From NCBI GenBank assembly GCA_964533275.1, contig CAZHJK010000003.1, positions 62,001 to 126,000 of the forward strand: a stretch of DNA of 64,000 bases. Reading direction: 5' to 3'. Source of the stretch: CAZHJK01 sp964533275 (GTDB lineage Bacteria; Bacillota; Clostridia; Eubacteriales; Garciellaceae). The position numbers were made by a program, and so were the translations under genes. Below, piece after piece: positions 17,588 through 26,404 of this stretch. Each line of letters begins with the position of its first letter. The first letter of the stretch is position 1. The notes below the pieces were generated by a model. It saw nothing but the letters and a program-made list of their open reading frames with translations, was not told the origin of the DNA and searched no databases.

Positions 17588-17929
17588 TTGAATATATTTA
17601 TATTACTATCCTTTGTTGGTCCATTCTTACTTCATTTAACCTTCGCAACACTTACTTTTTTAATATCCATTATTATAAGAAGAAGCAGAACTATATTTTC
17701 CATTTCCTTAGGGATAGTTTTTGTTACATATTTCTTTAATGTGATGGCACAATTATCAGATAAATTCGAGTTTCTAAAATACTTTTCACCATTTAAGTAT
17801 GTAGATGCAGGAGATATAATAGAAAACGGGAACATAGATTTAGTGTATCTTCTTATAATGCTAGCTATTATAGTCTTGAGCATAGTATTTTCCTATGTTT
17901 TATATCAGAAGAAGGATATTGTGATTTAA
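17588..17929 (+). pseudogene. 5'-truncated ABC-2 permease fragment
   Basis: The last 113 codons of the permease at 6598-7398, without the first 153. The apparent TTG start lies at the duplication joint and has no ribosome binding site. Only the last two or three membrane segments remain, so no functional transporter can be made. The final codons differ from those of the full-length gene (VYLLIMLAIIVLSIVFSYV against VYLIIMLAIILLSIVSSYV). This suggests that one of the two 3' ends came from a diverged relative. Confidence 0.9.
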
Positions 17930-18008
17930 TAGAGGGAAGTAAAAGCATTTGTAAGCTTTTTAGATTTTTATATACCAAAAAAATAGAACAAGGTAGAAAC
18001 TACCTTGT
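17589..18008 (+). repeat. Duplicated block, copy 2: permease 3' end plus terminator
   Basis: Same-strand partner of 7058-7481. The first 260 bases (17589-17848) are identical to copy 1. The following ~80 coding bases carry clustered changes (for example ATTATTAAGTATTGTA against AGTCTTGAGCATAGTA). After the stop there are a small deletion and substitutions, and then an identical terminator. The block begins seven bases after the AbrB-type stop codon and ends just before the native downstream sequence leading to the S1 gene. Confidence 0.9.
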
Positions 18009-18010
18009 TC
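17989..18010 (+). terminator. Terminator hairpin, copy 2
   Basis: Same CAAGGTAG/CTACCTTG stem as at 7461-7479, here followed by TTC. Because the S1 gene runs toward it from the right, it can now end transcription from both sides. Confidence 0.6.
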
Positions 18011-18026
18011 ATTTATTTAAATAATA

Positions 18027-18398
18027 TTAAAATTTTTGATCTCGTTGTTTAAGGCTTTTTAAATTATCCTCGCTATTTTTTAGAAAGTCTGATAGCATAT
18101 TTTCAAAAGATTCCTTAGGTTTTTCCTTGACAGGAGGTGTTCTTCTAGTATTAACTGGACTTTTTTTAATCAAAGCTTTTATGGAAAGCTCAATCTTACC
18201 ATCATCCTTAACATTAAGAACCTTTACCTTTACTTCTTGTTCTTCTTTTAAATAATCATTTACATCCTTTACATAATCGTTTGATACCTCTGAAATATGG
18301 CAAAGACCTGTGTTATTATCAGGCAATTTAAAAAAAGCTCCATATTTTGTAATTTTGGTAACGATACCTTGTACAACATCTCCACTTTTTATTGACAT
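18027..18398 (-). CDS. S1-domain RNA-binding protein (general stress protein 13 / YugI-like)
   Basis: 123 residues from MSIKSGD, with AAGGAGG upstream of that ATG. Earlier in-frame codons lie inside or before the binding site. Residues ~3-72 form one S1/OB-fold domain: GDVVQGIVTKITKYGAFFKLPDNNTGLCHISEVS, then VKVKVLNVKDDGKIELSIKAL. A basic, Pro-rich linker (TRRTPPVKEKPKES) and a short charged tail follow. Proteins of this size associate with 30S ribosomes or RNA in Firmicutes under stress. It is a single gene, convergent with the duplicated terminator. Its downstream region was the host sequence interrupted by the island. Confidence 0.88.
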   Translation of the reverse strand: MSIKSGDVVQGIVTKITKYGAFFKLPDNNTGLCHISEVSNDYVKDVNDYLKEEQEVKVKVLNVKDDGKIELSIKALIKKSPVNTRRTPPVKEKPKESFENMLSDFLKNSEDNLKSLKQRDQKF

Positions 18399-18481
18399 TA
18401 AAATAAAAATCCTCCTTATTATTATCATTCTATACTATTATATGCTATTTTTGTAATAATGTAAAACCATATCTCATATGT

Positions 18482-19048
18482 TTAAAGTTTAAGAGTAAAA
18501 TTATATAATTGCTTGAATGAGAAACATTGATTTACAAAGCCAGTATAATATAGCTCTTGATTTTCAATACAAAATAAATCATCAGTTCTAATTAGCTCAG
18601 GAGGCTTATTAGATGAATAAATACCACTTTTTATTAACATCTCAGATACGAATTGACTACAAAAATAATAATCATTCCTCTTTATGGGAATATTTAATAC
18701 TATCCCAAATAAACCTAAGAAATTATATTTGTATTCATCCTTTTTCTCCATAAAGGTTTCAACTTCACTCTTTAGAGAATAATATTGCTCTTGGGTAACC
18801 TCCAGCTTAGTTATATGACATTCACTTCGGGGAAAACGGGAGTAGACGCCCCCTAAAAAATTTTCTACAACAAATCCTCCTGAAAATGGATTGTAGGGAT
18901 TTTTTCTTCCGAAGGAGTAAAGGTGTGTAAAACTATTATCAAAGCTAATGGCAGAATGAACATACTTCGTTTCTGAAAACAATGATAAAACACGGGAAAG
19001 AATTGTCCCCGTTTTAGAAAACACCAAATAGATATTATATTCTTTCAT
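18482..19048 (-). CDS. Permuted papain-like (NlpC/P60, YiiX-type) hydrolase
   Basis: 188 residues starting with MKEYNIYLVF, with GGAG upstream. The circularly permuted papain fold is suggested by the order of catalytic residues: His31 in YVHSAISFD comes first and Cys130 in YYFCSQFVSEML comes later, the reverse of classical NlpC/P60. TGTILSRVLSLFSE and the pre-Cys segment IPIKRNDYYF are typical of the YiiX/YebB-like group. There is no signal peptide, so it probably acts in the cytosol on an amide or thioester bond, perhaps of a lipid, peptide or murein fragment. The substrate is unknown. Confidence 0.75.
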   Translation of the reverse strand: MKEYNIYLVFSKTGTILSRVLSLFSETKYVHSAISFDNSFTHLYSFGRKNPYNPFSGGFVVENFLGGVYSRFPRSECHITKLEVTQEQYYSLKSEVETFMEKKDEYKYNFLGLFGIVLNIPIKRNDYYFCSQFVSEMLIKSGIYSSNKPPELIRTDDLFCIENQELYYTGFVNQCFSFKQLYNFTLKL

Positions 19049-19269
19049 TTTTATACTCCTATTAGTTTTTTTATTAGAATTTAATTATATCATATAATTA
19101 AAAAAAGATTTTATTTATTTTTTGCGTAAAAATAAAAAAATATGGAAATTATTTAATCTTTGTTATATAAATAAGGTAGAGCAATTTTTAGAAGCTAGTT
19201 AAATGGTATTTTTCTTTAGTATTATATAGATAATAAGGATAATAAAAACATAAAAGAGGTGGAGTAATA

Positions 19270-20379
19270 ATGATAAATGAAGATAGAATAGTTAAGGAAT
19301 TTATGAAATATGTTCAAATAGCAAGCCCTTCAAAAAAGGAAAAGGAGTTTGCTGATTTCATTAAAGGGGAACTTGAAGCCTTAGGCTTAGATGTATATAT
19401 AGATAACTCTGGTGAAGCTGCAGGTAGTAATACCGGAAATATTATAGCCAGACTTTCGGGTAATGCTGAAAAACCTCCTATATTATTTAGCTGTCACTTA
19501 GATACGGTTACACCAGCTATTGGAATAAAACCTATTATAAAGGATGGTGTTATTTATTCAGATGGAACAACCATCTTAGGGGCAGATGATAAGGCAGGTA
19601 TTGCAGCGGTGATAGAAGCCCTTAAGGCAGTAAAGGAAAATAACATAGAGCACGGTTTAATTGAAGTGGTATTTAGTATTTGTGAGGAGATTGGGTTGGT
19701 TGGATCAAAAAATCTAGAATATGAAAAAATACAATCTAATAGAGCATTTGTCCTAGATAGCGGAGGAGAACCAGGAGAGATTGTAGTACAGGGACCAGCC
19801 CAGGATAATATAGAAGCTAAAATAATAGGAAGGGCAGCCCATGCAGGAGTAGCACCGGAGGAAGGTATTAGTGCCATTAAAATAGCCGCCAATGCAATAA
19901 GCAAGATGAATTTATTTAGGATAGATGAAGAAACAACTGCAAATATAGGTGTGATTCATGGAGGAGAAGCAACTAATATAATAACCCCTGAAGTAAAAAT
20001 ATATGGAGAAGCAAGAAGTTTAAATGAGGATAAGCTTAATAAACAAAGTAATCATATGAGTAATTGTATTGAAGAAATAGTTAAAGAATTTGGTGGAAAG
20101 GTGGAAATAAAAGTAAAAAGGGAATATAATGCATTTAAGGTAGAAGAAAATATGGATATTGTAGAGCTTATGAAAAAAGCATGCTCAAACCTTGAACTTA
20201 ACTTCCATATAGAAACCTCTGGTGGAGGTAGCGATACTAATATCTTTAACGAGAATGGCATAAGAGCAGTTAATATAGCAACAGGGGAAAGAAAACCCCA
20301 TACCCTAGAAGAATATGTGGTTATTAAGGATTTAGTGAACACGGCAAAGCTTGTATTAGAAATGATAAAATTAGCATAG
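19270..20379 (+). CDS. M20 metallopeptidase, PepT-like
   Basis: 369 residues in the size range of PepT-like/YqjE proteins. Metal and catalytic residues: H76 and D78 in SCHLDTV, bridging D106 in ADDKAGIAAV, general base E139 with E140 in CEEIG, then VLDSGGEPGEIV, and a C-terminal His in ERKPHTLEEYV. The lid domain (residues ~180-290) contains GRAAHAGVAPEEG and GGEATNIITPEV. It should remove N-terminal residues from small peptides in the cytosol using two zinc ions. The ATG follows AAAGAGGTGG. The next gene, another aminopeptidase, begins ~75 bases downstream on the same strand, so the two may serve peptide use together. Confidence 0.9.
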   Translation: MINEDRIVKEFMKYVQIASPSKKEKEFADFIKGELEALGLDVYIDNSGEAAGSNTGNIIARLSGNAEKPPILFSCHLDTVTPAIGIKPIIKDGVIYSDGTTILGADDKAGIAAVIEALKAVKENNIEHGLIEVVFSICEEIGLVGSKNLEYEKIQSNRAFVLDSGGEPGEIVVQGPAQDNIEAKIIGRAAHAGVAPEEGISAIKIAANAISKMNLFRIDEETTANIGVIHGGEATNIITPEVKIYGEARSLNEDKLNKQSNHMSNCIEEIVKEFGGKVEIKVKREYNAFKVEENMDIVELMKKACSNLELNFHIETSGGGSDTNIFNENGIRAVNIATGERKPHTLEEYVVIKDLVNTAKLVLEMIKLA

Positions 20380-20456
20380 AAGGATCCGTCCCAAAAGATG
20401 CCCAAGTCATTTTGTATAATAGAGGTAGGATTATTAATAAAGTAGGGGTGATGTGT

Positions 20457-21686
20457 ATGGACATTAAGTTATTAAAAAGATATGCTCAGTTGATAATAAA
20501 AACAGGAATTAATATTCAAAAAGATCAAATTCTTGTTATATCTTCTCCCATTGAAGGGGCGGAATTTGCAAGAATAGTGGCAGAGGCTGCCTATAGGGAA
20601 GGTGCAGGAGATGTTGTATTAAACTGGGGAGATGAAAAATTTTCTAAAATCAGATTTCTAAATGCACCTGAGAAGGTATTTGAAGAATTTCCGCAATGGA
20701 GAAAGGATTTCTACTCATTTTATGTACAACAGGGAGCAGCATTTTTAAGCATTTCAGCATCAGATCCAGAGCTTTTTATGGATGTAGACCCTAATAGATT
20801 ATCAAAATCAAGTAAAACCATTAATACAGCCCTTAGGGAATATAAGGAAAGCATAATGGCAAATAAGAACACCTGGTGTGTAGCTTCAATACCCACAGCT
20901 TCATGGGCTAAAAAAGTATTCCCAGGCATTCCAGAAGATCAAGCGATTGATAAGCTATGGGAAACAATCTTAATGGCAGTACGAGTAAATGATGAAGACT
21001 ATACAAAGCTTTGGGAAGAGCATAAAAACTACCTAAAGAAAAGCATGGATTTTCTTAATAAGAAAAACTTTAAGTCCCTTCATTATAAAAATTCCCTTGG
21101 GACAGACTTAGAAATAGAACTGCCCGAAGGACATATTTGGCTTGGAGGATCAGAGCATACTCCCCAAGGAGTAGAATTCGTTGCAAATATACCAACAGAA
21201 GAGGTTTTTACCCTACCTAAAAAGACAGGGGTTAATGGAAAAGTAGTAAGTACAAAACCATTAAATTATAATGGAAATCTTATAGTTGATTTTAGTTTAA
21301 CTCTTAAGGATGGAAAGATAATAGACTATGAAGCTAAAAAGGGTCAGGACACCCTAAAAAGTCTAATCGAAACCGATGGGGGATCCTATTATTTAGGAGA
21401 AGTTGCTTTAGTACCATATGATTCTCCGATTTCTAAATTAGATATATTATTCTATAATACATTATTTGATGAAAATGCCTCCTGTCACTTAGCCTTTGGT
21501 AAGTCTTATCCCGTTTGTCTTAAGGATAGTGACAAAATGAATAAAAATGAATTAGAAGAGGCAGGAGCAAATGATTCCCTAGTACATGAAGACTTTATGA
21601 TTGGAAGTAGAGATTTAGAAATTATAGGAACCACCCATGATGGTGAGGAAATACCAGTATTTAAAGAGGGGAACTTTGCATTTTAA
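20457..21686 (+). CDS. M29-family aminopeptidase (AmpS/aminopeptidase T type)
   Basis: 409 residues from MDIKLLKRYAQL at 20457, which has AGGGGTG six bases upstream. The open frame begins 45 bases earlier but lacks a site. The length and motifs match the M29 metal-dependent aminopeptidases: VISSPIEGAEFARIVAEAAYREGAGDV near residue 27, IELPEGHIWLGGSEHTPQGVEFVANIPTEEVFTLP near 220, GEVALVP, LFDENASCHLAFGKSYP and VHEDFMIGS near the C-terminus. The Glu, His and Asp residues in the last motifs bind two metal ions. It is cytosolic and has broad N-terminal peptide specificity. Confidence 0.92.
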   Translation: MDIKLLKRYAQLIIKTGINIQKDQILVISSPIEGAEFARIVAEAAYREGAGDVVLNWGDEKFSKIRFLNAPEKVFEEFPQWRKDFYSFYVQQGAAFLSISASDPELFMDVDPNRLSKSSKTINTALREYKESIMANKNTWCVASIPTASWAKKVFPGIPEDQAIDKLWETILMAVRVNDEDYTKLWEEHKNYLKKSMDFLNKKNFKSLHYKNSLGTDLEIELPEGHIWLGGSEHTPQGVEFVANIPTEEVFTLPKKTGVNGKVVSTKPLNYNGNLIVDFSLTLKDGKIIDYEAKKGQDTLKSLIETDGGSYYLGEVALVPYDSPISKLDILFYNTLFDENASCHLAFGKSYPVCLKDSDKMNKNELEEAGANDSLVHEDFMIGSRDLEIIGTTHDGEEIPVFKEGNFAF

Positions 21687-21730
21687 TTAACTGATAACCG
21701 ATAACTGATTTAAGGAGGGCATAAATAGCT

Positions 21731-22030
21731 ATGCAGAAATGTGAAAATTGCGGAACTAAGTTTAAGTATAAAAATGTACAATTATCATTGTTACTTGGGG
21801 GACAGCTAATATACTGTGATATATGTGATACACACTATAATGGGAAGATTAGATATAAACTCACCTTTGCCATTTTAGTAGCCCTTCCAATATTATTTAT
21901 TTATTTTATTCGTGACTCAATTACATCAATACCATCAGTAATGTGGCTGTATATTATATACGCTATTTTAATAGTAATGATAATGCCCTTTATTATTAAA
22001 TATAAAGTTGTAGAGACTAAAAAAATATAA
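21731..22030 (+). CDS. Small zinc-ribbon membrane protein (CXXC ... CXXC type)
   Basis: 99 residues. Two CXXC pairs (C4-C7 and C29-C32, about twenty residues apart) form a zinc ribbon at the N-terminus (MQKCENCGTKF ... LIYCDICDTHY). Two membrane segments follow at residues ~47-62 and ~70-90. This arrangement matches the small cxxc_20_cxxc family of Firmicutes, whose function is unknown. Upstream is a good site (AAGGAGGGC). A bidirectional terminator lies directly after the stop codon. Confidence 0.72.
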   Translation: MQKCENCGTKFKYKNVQLSLLLGGQLIYCDICDTHYNGKIRYKLTFAILVALPILFIYFIRDSITSIPSVMWLYIIYAILIVMIMPFIIKYKVVETKKI

Positions 22031-22053
22031 GAGGGCATATCTTTCTGCCCTCT
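22030..22053 (+). terminator. Bidirectional intrinsic terminator
   Basis: AGAGGGCA (22030-22037) pairs with TGCCCTCT (22046-22053) around an 8-base loop. It lies between converging genes, with an A-rich stretch on the left and weak T content on the right. Confidence 0.6.
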
Positions 22054-22061
22054 GACATTTA

Positions 22062-22670
22062 TTAATTATTATCATTAAAATAAATATTAATTTCTTCAAA
22101 GCCCATTTCCTTTAGCAAGGGAGTTAAAATCCTTAGGGTTTTATCATTTGCTTCATCTAGGAATCCCTTTTGCCTTAATTCAATTTCAGTTTTCTTCTTT
22201 TCTTCCTCTAAGATATTAAAAACATCATCTATCATTATTGGATTAAAAAGTCCGGATTTTTCATCAAAGACCTTTACACTGTCCTCTTTAATCACATTAT
22301 CAGTAAACTCAGCATTATTTAGGATTAAAGAAATACTATTTTCTCCGTGTAGTTCTACTTGAATGGTCTGTAAGTCCACACCGGCTTTGATATAACCTTC
22401 ATACATAAGCAAGAAGGATTTTTTTGTAAAGGGTATCTCATAGCCGCGTATCTCCAATGAATCCCTAAAGTTTAATAAATTATTGTAATTATATTGTAGT
22501 GTTGTTAATTCTCCTAACATTATAATTTTTTCCTCTAAGGTTTCCCTATCTATAAAATCCTCTTTAATCTTGTCATGGACAAAGTAAAAATAAGAGCATA
22601 GTAAGATAATTATAATTAGAGTAATTATCAGTATAGACCATTTCCTATTTATTATTTTTAAGACTAACAT
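22062..22670 (-). CDS. DUF4230-like membrane-anchored protein
   Basis: 202 residues from MLVLKIINRKWS, preceded by AAAGGAGAACATCCC. One membrane segment spans residues ~12-30 (ILIITLIIIILLCSYFYFV). The outer part (EEKIIMLGELTTLQYNYNNLLNFRD, then KKSFLLMYEGYIKAGVDLQTIQVEL) resembles DUF4230 proteins, which share a GELxTxxY-type segment followed by a FLLxYxGxIxxGIDL-type strand. The function is unknown. The C-terminal part is helical and charged. It lies ~90 bases downstream of thrB and could be read through from it, though no functional link is evident. Confidence 0.7.
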   Translation of the reverse strand: MLVLKIINRKWSILIITLIIIILLCSYFYFVHDKIKEDFIDRETLEEKIIMLGELTTLQYNYNNLLNFRDSLEIRGYEIPFTKKSFLLMYEGYIKAGVDLQTIQVELHGENSISLILNNAEFTDNVIKEDSVKVFDEKSGLFNPIMIDDVFNILEEEKKKTEIELRQKGFLDEANDKTLRILTPLLKEMGFEEINIYFNDNN

Positions 22671-22762
22671 GGGATGTTCTCCTTTACGAAAAAAAATCTA
22701 TTTATAAAAGATTATTAAGTAAAGGTAAAATAAATTACAAAAGTTATGGTCTTTAGCAGTCC

Positions 22763-23650
22763 TTATAGACTTTCTATCGAAGCACCTATTAAATCGGGTT
22801 TTAATTCAATAACATCCCAATGATGGGGTAAACCCTTAAGATATTTAAGGATAAAGGGTGCAAATTCTGTGTCCTCCTGCTTTAAAATAGCCATAATAGT
22901 AGGCCCTGCTCCGCTTAAATATACCCCTAGACAATGAAGTTCTTTACATTTTTTAATGATTTCATCATAATTGGCTATTAAACTACCCCTATAGGGCTGG
23001 TGTAGTCTATCTTGACAGGCATATTTAATTAAATCATAATTACCATTCATTAAAGCAGACACTAAAAGAGATGAACGGGATACATTAAATACGGCATCAA
23101 TATGGGAAATGGATTTAGGTAAAACATCCCTTGATTCTTTAGTTGAAAGAGTGAAATCAGGAATTAGGGCACAAAACTTTATATCATTGGAAAAATTGAT
23201 TTTATTATAATGTATTTTATCTTCATCCATAATAGACAATACCATCTCGCCAAATAAAGCCGGGGCAATATTATCCGGATGACCTTCTATAGCTGTAGCA
23301 AGGGATAGAATATCCTCTTTGTTTAGAGGGCTCCCAGCTATTTCATTAGCAGCTAATACACCTCCTAATATACAAGAGGCACTGCTTCCTAATCCCCTTG
23401 ATAGGGGGATATCACTTTTAAGGTTAATATTTAGTCCCTTTACTTTATAATCAACAGCCCGGAAACATCTTAACATAGATCTATAAGCCAGATTGTTTTC
23501 ATTACAAAACTCATCATTACAACCGGTTATATTTAAACCCTTTTCGGTCTCCTCTATATAAAAGTAGTTATATAGATTAAGGGCAATGCCCATAGAGTCA
23601 AAACCTGGTCCCATATTTGCACTGGTGGCAGGCACCTTTACCTTTATCAT
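22763..23650 (-). CDS. thrB: Homoserine kinase
   Basis: 295 residues, the usual length. It is a GHMP-family kinase: N-terminal VKVPATSANMGPGFDSMGIAL, ATP-binding loop PLSRGLGSSASCILGG with GLGSSAS at residues 86-92, and C-terminal GVYLSGAGPTIMAIL. It phosphorylates homoserine with ATP to O-phosphohomoserine, the substrate of the threonine synthase encoded immediately upstream. Its ATG follows the thrC stop after three bases, with GGGGTG as the binding site inside the end of thrC, so the genes are translationally linked. It acts in the cytosol in threonine synthesis from aspartate. Confidence 0.95.
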   Translation of the reverse strand: MIKVKVPATSANMGPGFDSMGIALNLYNYFYIEETEKGLNITGCNDEFCNENNLAYRSMLRCFRAVDYKVKGLNINLKSDIPLSRGLGSSASCILGGVLAANEIAGSPLNKEDILSLATAIEGHPDNIAPALFGEMVLSIMDEDKIHYNKINFSNDIKFCALIPDFTLSTKESRDVLPKSISHIDAVFNVSRSSLLVSALMNGNYDLIKYACQDRLHQPYRGSLIANYDEIIKKCKELHCLGVYLSGAGPTIMAILKQEDTEFAPFILKYLKGLPHHWDVIELKPDLIGASIESL

Positions 23651-23653
23651 ATG

Positions 23654-25138
23654 TTACACCCCAATACCTATAAATTTTTCAACCATGGATTTCATTTCAT
23701 GGACTTCACAAGCCTGGTTATGAACTATATCCATATTCTTAAGATCTGAAATACTAGAAGGTATTTTATTATTAGCTATAATAGAAAGCTCCTCCAACAC
23801 TTTAAAATCATCTTCCATATCCTCAATACCCAATGCTTTGCCTACACTTCTCCCAAACTTATAGGGACTTGCTGTAGAGGCTATTAATGTTTTTGTATTA
23901 TCACCTGTTTGATTTTTATACTTTTGATAAACACTATAGGCAACTGCAGTATGGGTATCTATTACATAGCTAGAGGATTTATATAGACTTAAAATGCTTT
24001 CTTGAACCTCTTTTTCTGTAGCAAAATTTCCATAAAAGTCCTTTAATCTTTCCTCCATGGACTTGGTAATGGTATATTTCCCATTGTTTTGCATATCTTC
24101 TATAAGTTCCTTTGTGAGTAAATCCTCCCCTTCACTTATCTCAAATAGTAATCTTTCTAGATTGCTTGAAATTAAAATATCCATGGAAGGAGAGCTGGTC
24201 AACTTAAATTCCCTTTCAATATTATATTCTCCAGTATTAAAGAAATCTGTTAAAACATTGTTTTCATTGGAGGCACAAATTAGCTTATTTATAGGTAATC
24301 CCATTTTCTTAGCATAATAGGCTGCTAATATATTTCCAAAGTTCCCAGTGGGCACTACCACATTAATCTTTTCCCCTGATTTGATTTCCTTATTTTTTAG
24401 TAAGTTTAAATACCCGTAGAAGTAGTATACAATCTGGGGTACTAATCTGCCAATATTAATAGAATTTGCAGAGGACAGCATGGTGTTTTTATTATTTACA
24501 GCCATCTTTAATTCAGAATCATTAAATAATGACTTGACACCATTTTGTGCATCATCAAAATTCCCATTAATGCCCACAACCTTTGTATTGTTTCCACCGT
24601 GGGTTATCATCTGTCTTTTCTGTATTTCACTGACTCCATCCTGGGGATAGAACACCATTATCTTTATATTGTCCACATCACTGAAACCCTCAAGGGCTGC
24701 CTTACCCGTATCCCCCGAGGTAGCAGTAAGAATTAATATTTCCCTTTGAATATTTAACTTAGAAAGTGCCGTGTTTAATAGATGGGGAAGTATAGACAAT
24801 GCCATATCCTTAAAGGCAAGGGTAGGACCATGAAATAGCTCTAAAAAGTATAGATTATCTTTTTTGACTATTGGAACTATGTCTTTGCTATCAAATTTCT
24901 TATCATAAGCCCTTTCTATACAATCCCTTAGTTCTCCATCCTTAAAGTCTGTAAAAAAGTACTTCATAATGGTATAGGCAAGATCCTTATAATTAAGATT
25001 TATTAATTCATTAAGGTCTTCCTTTAGAGCAGGAGTCTTCTCTGGCAAGAAAAGGCCCCCATCCTCAGAAATTCCCTGTAATATAGCTTCACATGGGGAC
25101 TTACTTATGTTTTTATCCCTTGTACTTATATAATTCAT
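23654..25138 (-). CDS. thrC: Threonine synthase
   Basis: 494 residues from MNYISTRDKNIS. The preceding in-frame ATG-GGA-GGT overlaps the ribosome binding site GGGAGG and is not the start. It is a PLP enzyme of fold type II; the lysine lies at about residue 110 in HGPTLAFKDMA. Substrate-binding and cofactor segments include LTATSGDTGKAALEGF, NSINIGRLVPQIVYYFYGY and VVPTGNFGNILAAYYAKKMGLP. It converts O-phosphohomoserine and water to threonine and phosphate. It is the first gene of a thrC-thrB operon with no aspartokinase or homoserine dehydrogenase beside it. I see no T-box or threonine attenuator in the upstream gap. Confidence 0.95.
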   Translation of the reverse strand: MNYISTRDKNISKSPCEAILQGISEDGGLFLPEKTPALKEDLNELINLNYKDLAYTIMKYFFTDFKDGELRDCIERAYDKKFDSKDIVPIVKKDNLYFLELFHGPTLAFKDMALSILPHLLNTALSKLNIQREILILTATSGDTGKAALEGFSDVDNIKIMVFYPQDGVSEIQKRQMITHGGNNTKVVGINGNFDDAQNGVKSLFNDSELKMAVNNKNTMLSSANSINIGRLVPQIVYYFYGYLNLLKNKEIKSGEKINVVVPTGNFGNILAAYYAKKMGLPINKLICASNENNVLTDFFNTGEYNIEREFKLTSSPSMDILISSNLERLLFEISEGEDLLTKELIEDMQNNGKYTITKSMEERLKDFYGNFATEKEVQESILSLYKSSSYVIDTHTAVAYSVYQKYKNQTGDNTKTLIASTASPYKFGRSVGKALGIEDMEDDFKVLEELSIIANNKIPSSISDLKNMDIVHNQACEVHEMKSMVEKFIGIGV

Positions 25139-25208
25139 AGAAAAACCTCCCATTCAATAATAGTTAGTATAACATAAAATGATTACCTGGGAAATACATT
25201 TGTTCACA

Positions 25209-25237
25209 GGAAGCGCGGGGACGGTTCTCTTGCTTCC
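25209..25237. repeat. REP-like hairpin, copy left of azlCD
   Basis: GGAAGC (25209-25214) pairs with GCTTCC (25232-25237) around a loop containing GGGGACGGTTCTCTT. The same core occurs in reverse complement at 26405-26432. Sequences ending in ACCGTCCCC are dispersed intergenic elements in many Firmicutes. Confidence 0.6.
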
Positions 25238-25386
25238 AAAGTAATAAGAAAAAACGGTGCTTTTGTTAGATTTTATATCTAAGTTATTTCAACATTATAA
25301 TTTTGTTCATTGACACCTAATAAATTCACTACTATAATAGTTCTATTATCATGGATTATGCAGCATGACTTCAGGAGGTCTTATAA

Positions 25387-26100
25387 TTGAAGAGATTAAT
25401 AAATGAAGAGATAAAAAAGGGGATAATTTCAGCCTTACCCATTATAGTGGGATATTTACCTATAGGCATGGCATTTGGAATTTTATCTAAGACCACAGGC
25501 ATAAGCTTATTGGAGAGCTTCATGTTTTCCTCTCTGGTATTTGCAGGGGCAAGCCAATTTATGGCATTAAACTTAATGCTTGTAGGTACGGGAATAGGAG
25601 GAATAATACTTACAACATTATTGGTGAATTTTAGGCATTTTCTTATGTCAGCATCCCTAACTGAAAAGATAAAAGATATTGATTCCCAAAGTAAGGGCTG
25701 GTTAGGTCTGATCGCCTTTGGTATAACCGATGAGGTTTTCTCAGTAGCATCCTTTAGGGAGGGTAAGATTACTAGGGAATATTTAATAAGCCTAGAGGCC
25801 TTATCGCTTTTTGGCTGGGTAGGAGGCACTGTCTTAGGATATATAATTGGTAGCATTTTACCAGATACAATTCAAGCTAGCATGGGTGTAGGTATATATG
25901 CTATGTTTATTGCACTATTATTGCCAGAGGCTAAGAAATCTAGAAAAGTAGCTCTTTTAGCAATATTATCTGGGATAACCAATACAATACTTACCTTTAT
26001 GGAATTTTTACCCCAAGGATGGAATATCATAGTTTCTATTTTGTTGATCTCTGGGTTAGGACTTTTATTTGAAGGAAAGGAGGACATTTCCTTTGAATAA
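25387..26100 (+). CDS. azlC: AzlC-type branched-chain amino acid exporter, large subunit
   Basis: 237 residues from a TTG start nine bases after CAGGAGGTC. Seven or eight membrane segments are predicted. Family motifs are LPIIVGYLPIGMAFGILSKTTG near residue 18, VFAGASQFMALNLM near 51, LLVNFRHFLMSASLTEKI near 80, and FGITDEVFSVAS near 115. AzlC with AzlD exports leucine, isoleucine, valine or analogues such as azaleucine. azlD overlaps its end. The two-gene operon lies between two copies of one REP-like hairpin. Confidence 0.92.
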   Translation: MKRLINEEIKKGIISALPIIVGYLPIGMAFGILSKTTGISLLESFMFSSLVFAGASQFMALNLMLVGTGIGGIILTTLLVNFRHFLMSASLTEKIKDIDSQSKGWLGLIAFGITDEVFSVASFREGKITREYLISLEALSLFGWVGGTVLGYIIGSILPDTIQASMGVGIYAMFIALLLPEAKKSRKVALLAILSGITNTILTFMEFLPQGWNIIVSILLISGLGLLFEGKEDISFE

Positions 26101-26395
26101 TTATAAATTGTTGATTTTGGGAATGATGCTTGTTACCTATATTCCAAGACTTATTCCCTTTGCATTGGCATCAAAGCTTGAGCTTCCTGATAAGCTACGA
26201 AGATTTTTAAGATATATACCCTATACTGCATTGGGAGCCTTAATAATACCGGGAGTATTTACTGCCACCCCAGAAATGCCATTAGCAGCATTGATAGGAG
26301 CAGCCTTTGCCTTTATTTATGGATGGTTTAAGGGAGGAATTATAATATCAGTGCTGGGAGCTATTCTAACTACCTATCTAGTTCTGCTAATATAA
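26093..26395 (+). CDS. azlD: AzlD-type branched-chain amino acid exporter, small subunit
   Basis: About 100 residues from a TTG at 26093 that overlaps the azlC stop by 8 bases; GGAAAGGAGG lies nine bases upstream inside azlC. A start at 26069 would precede this site. Three or four membrane segments are predicted, and the family motif MLVTYIPRLIPFALASKLELPDKLRRFLRYIPYTALGAL is present in the first half. It is the partner subunit of AzlC in the inner membrane. The overlap indicates coupled translation. Confidence 0.9.
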   Translation: MNNYKLLILGMMLVTYIPRLIPFALASKLELPDKLRRFLRYIPYTALGALIIPGVFTATPEMPLAALIGAAFAFIYGWFKGGIIISVLGAILTTYLVLLI

Positions 26396-26404
26396 CCAAA
26401 AAAT

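Larger units (their letters stand above)
7483..18008. other. Acquired catabolic island bordered by a host-gene duplication
   Basis: Everything between the two copies of the permease 3' end (the IS remnant, the lysR-type regulator, the transporter and enzyme genes and the truncated permease copy) can be removed on paper to leave one intact permease-terminator-S1 gene arrangement. This is what a single crossover between the chromosome and a circle, or tandemly arranged donor DNA, carrying a permease fragment would leave. The genes inside form one functional unit unrelated to the flanks. Confidence 0.65.

Noticed and set aside
17588..17929. A second functional ABC-2 permease gene
   Set aside because: It lacks the first 153 codons, has no binding site, and its start lies at a duplication joint.
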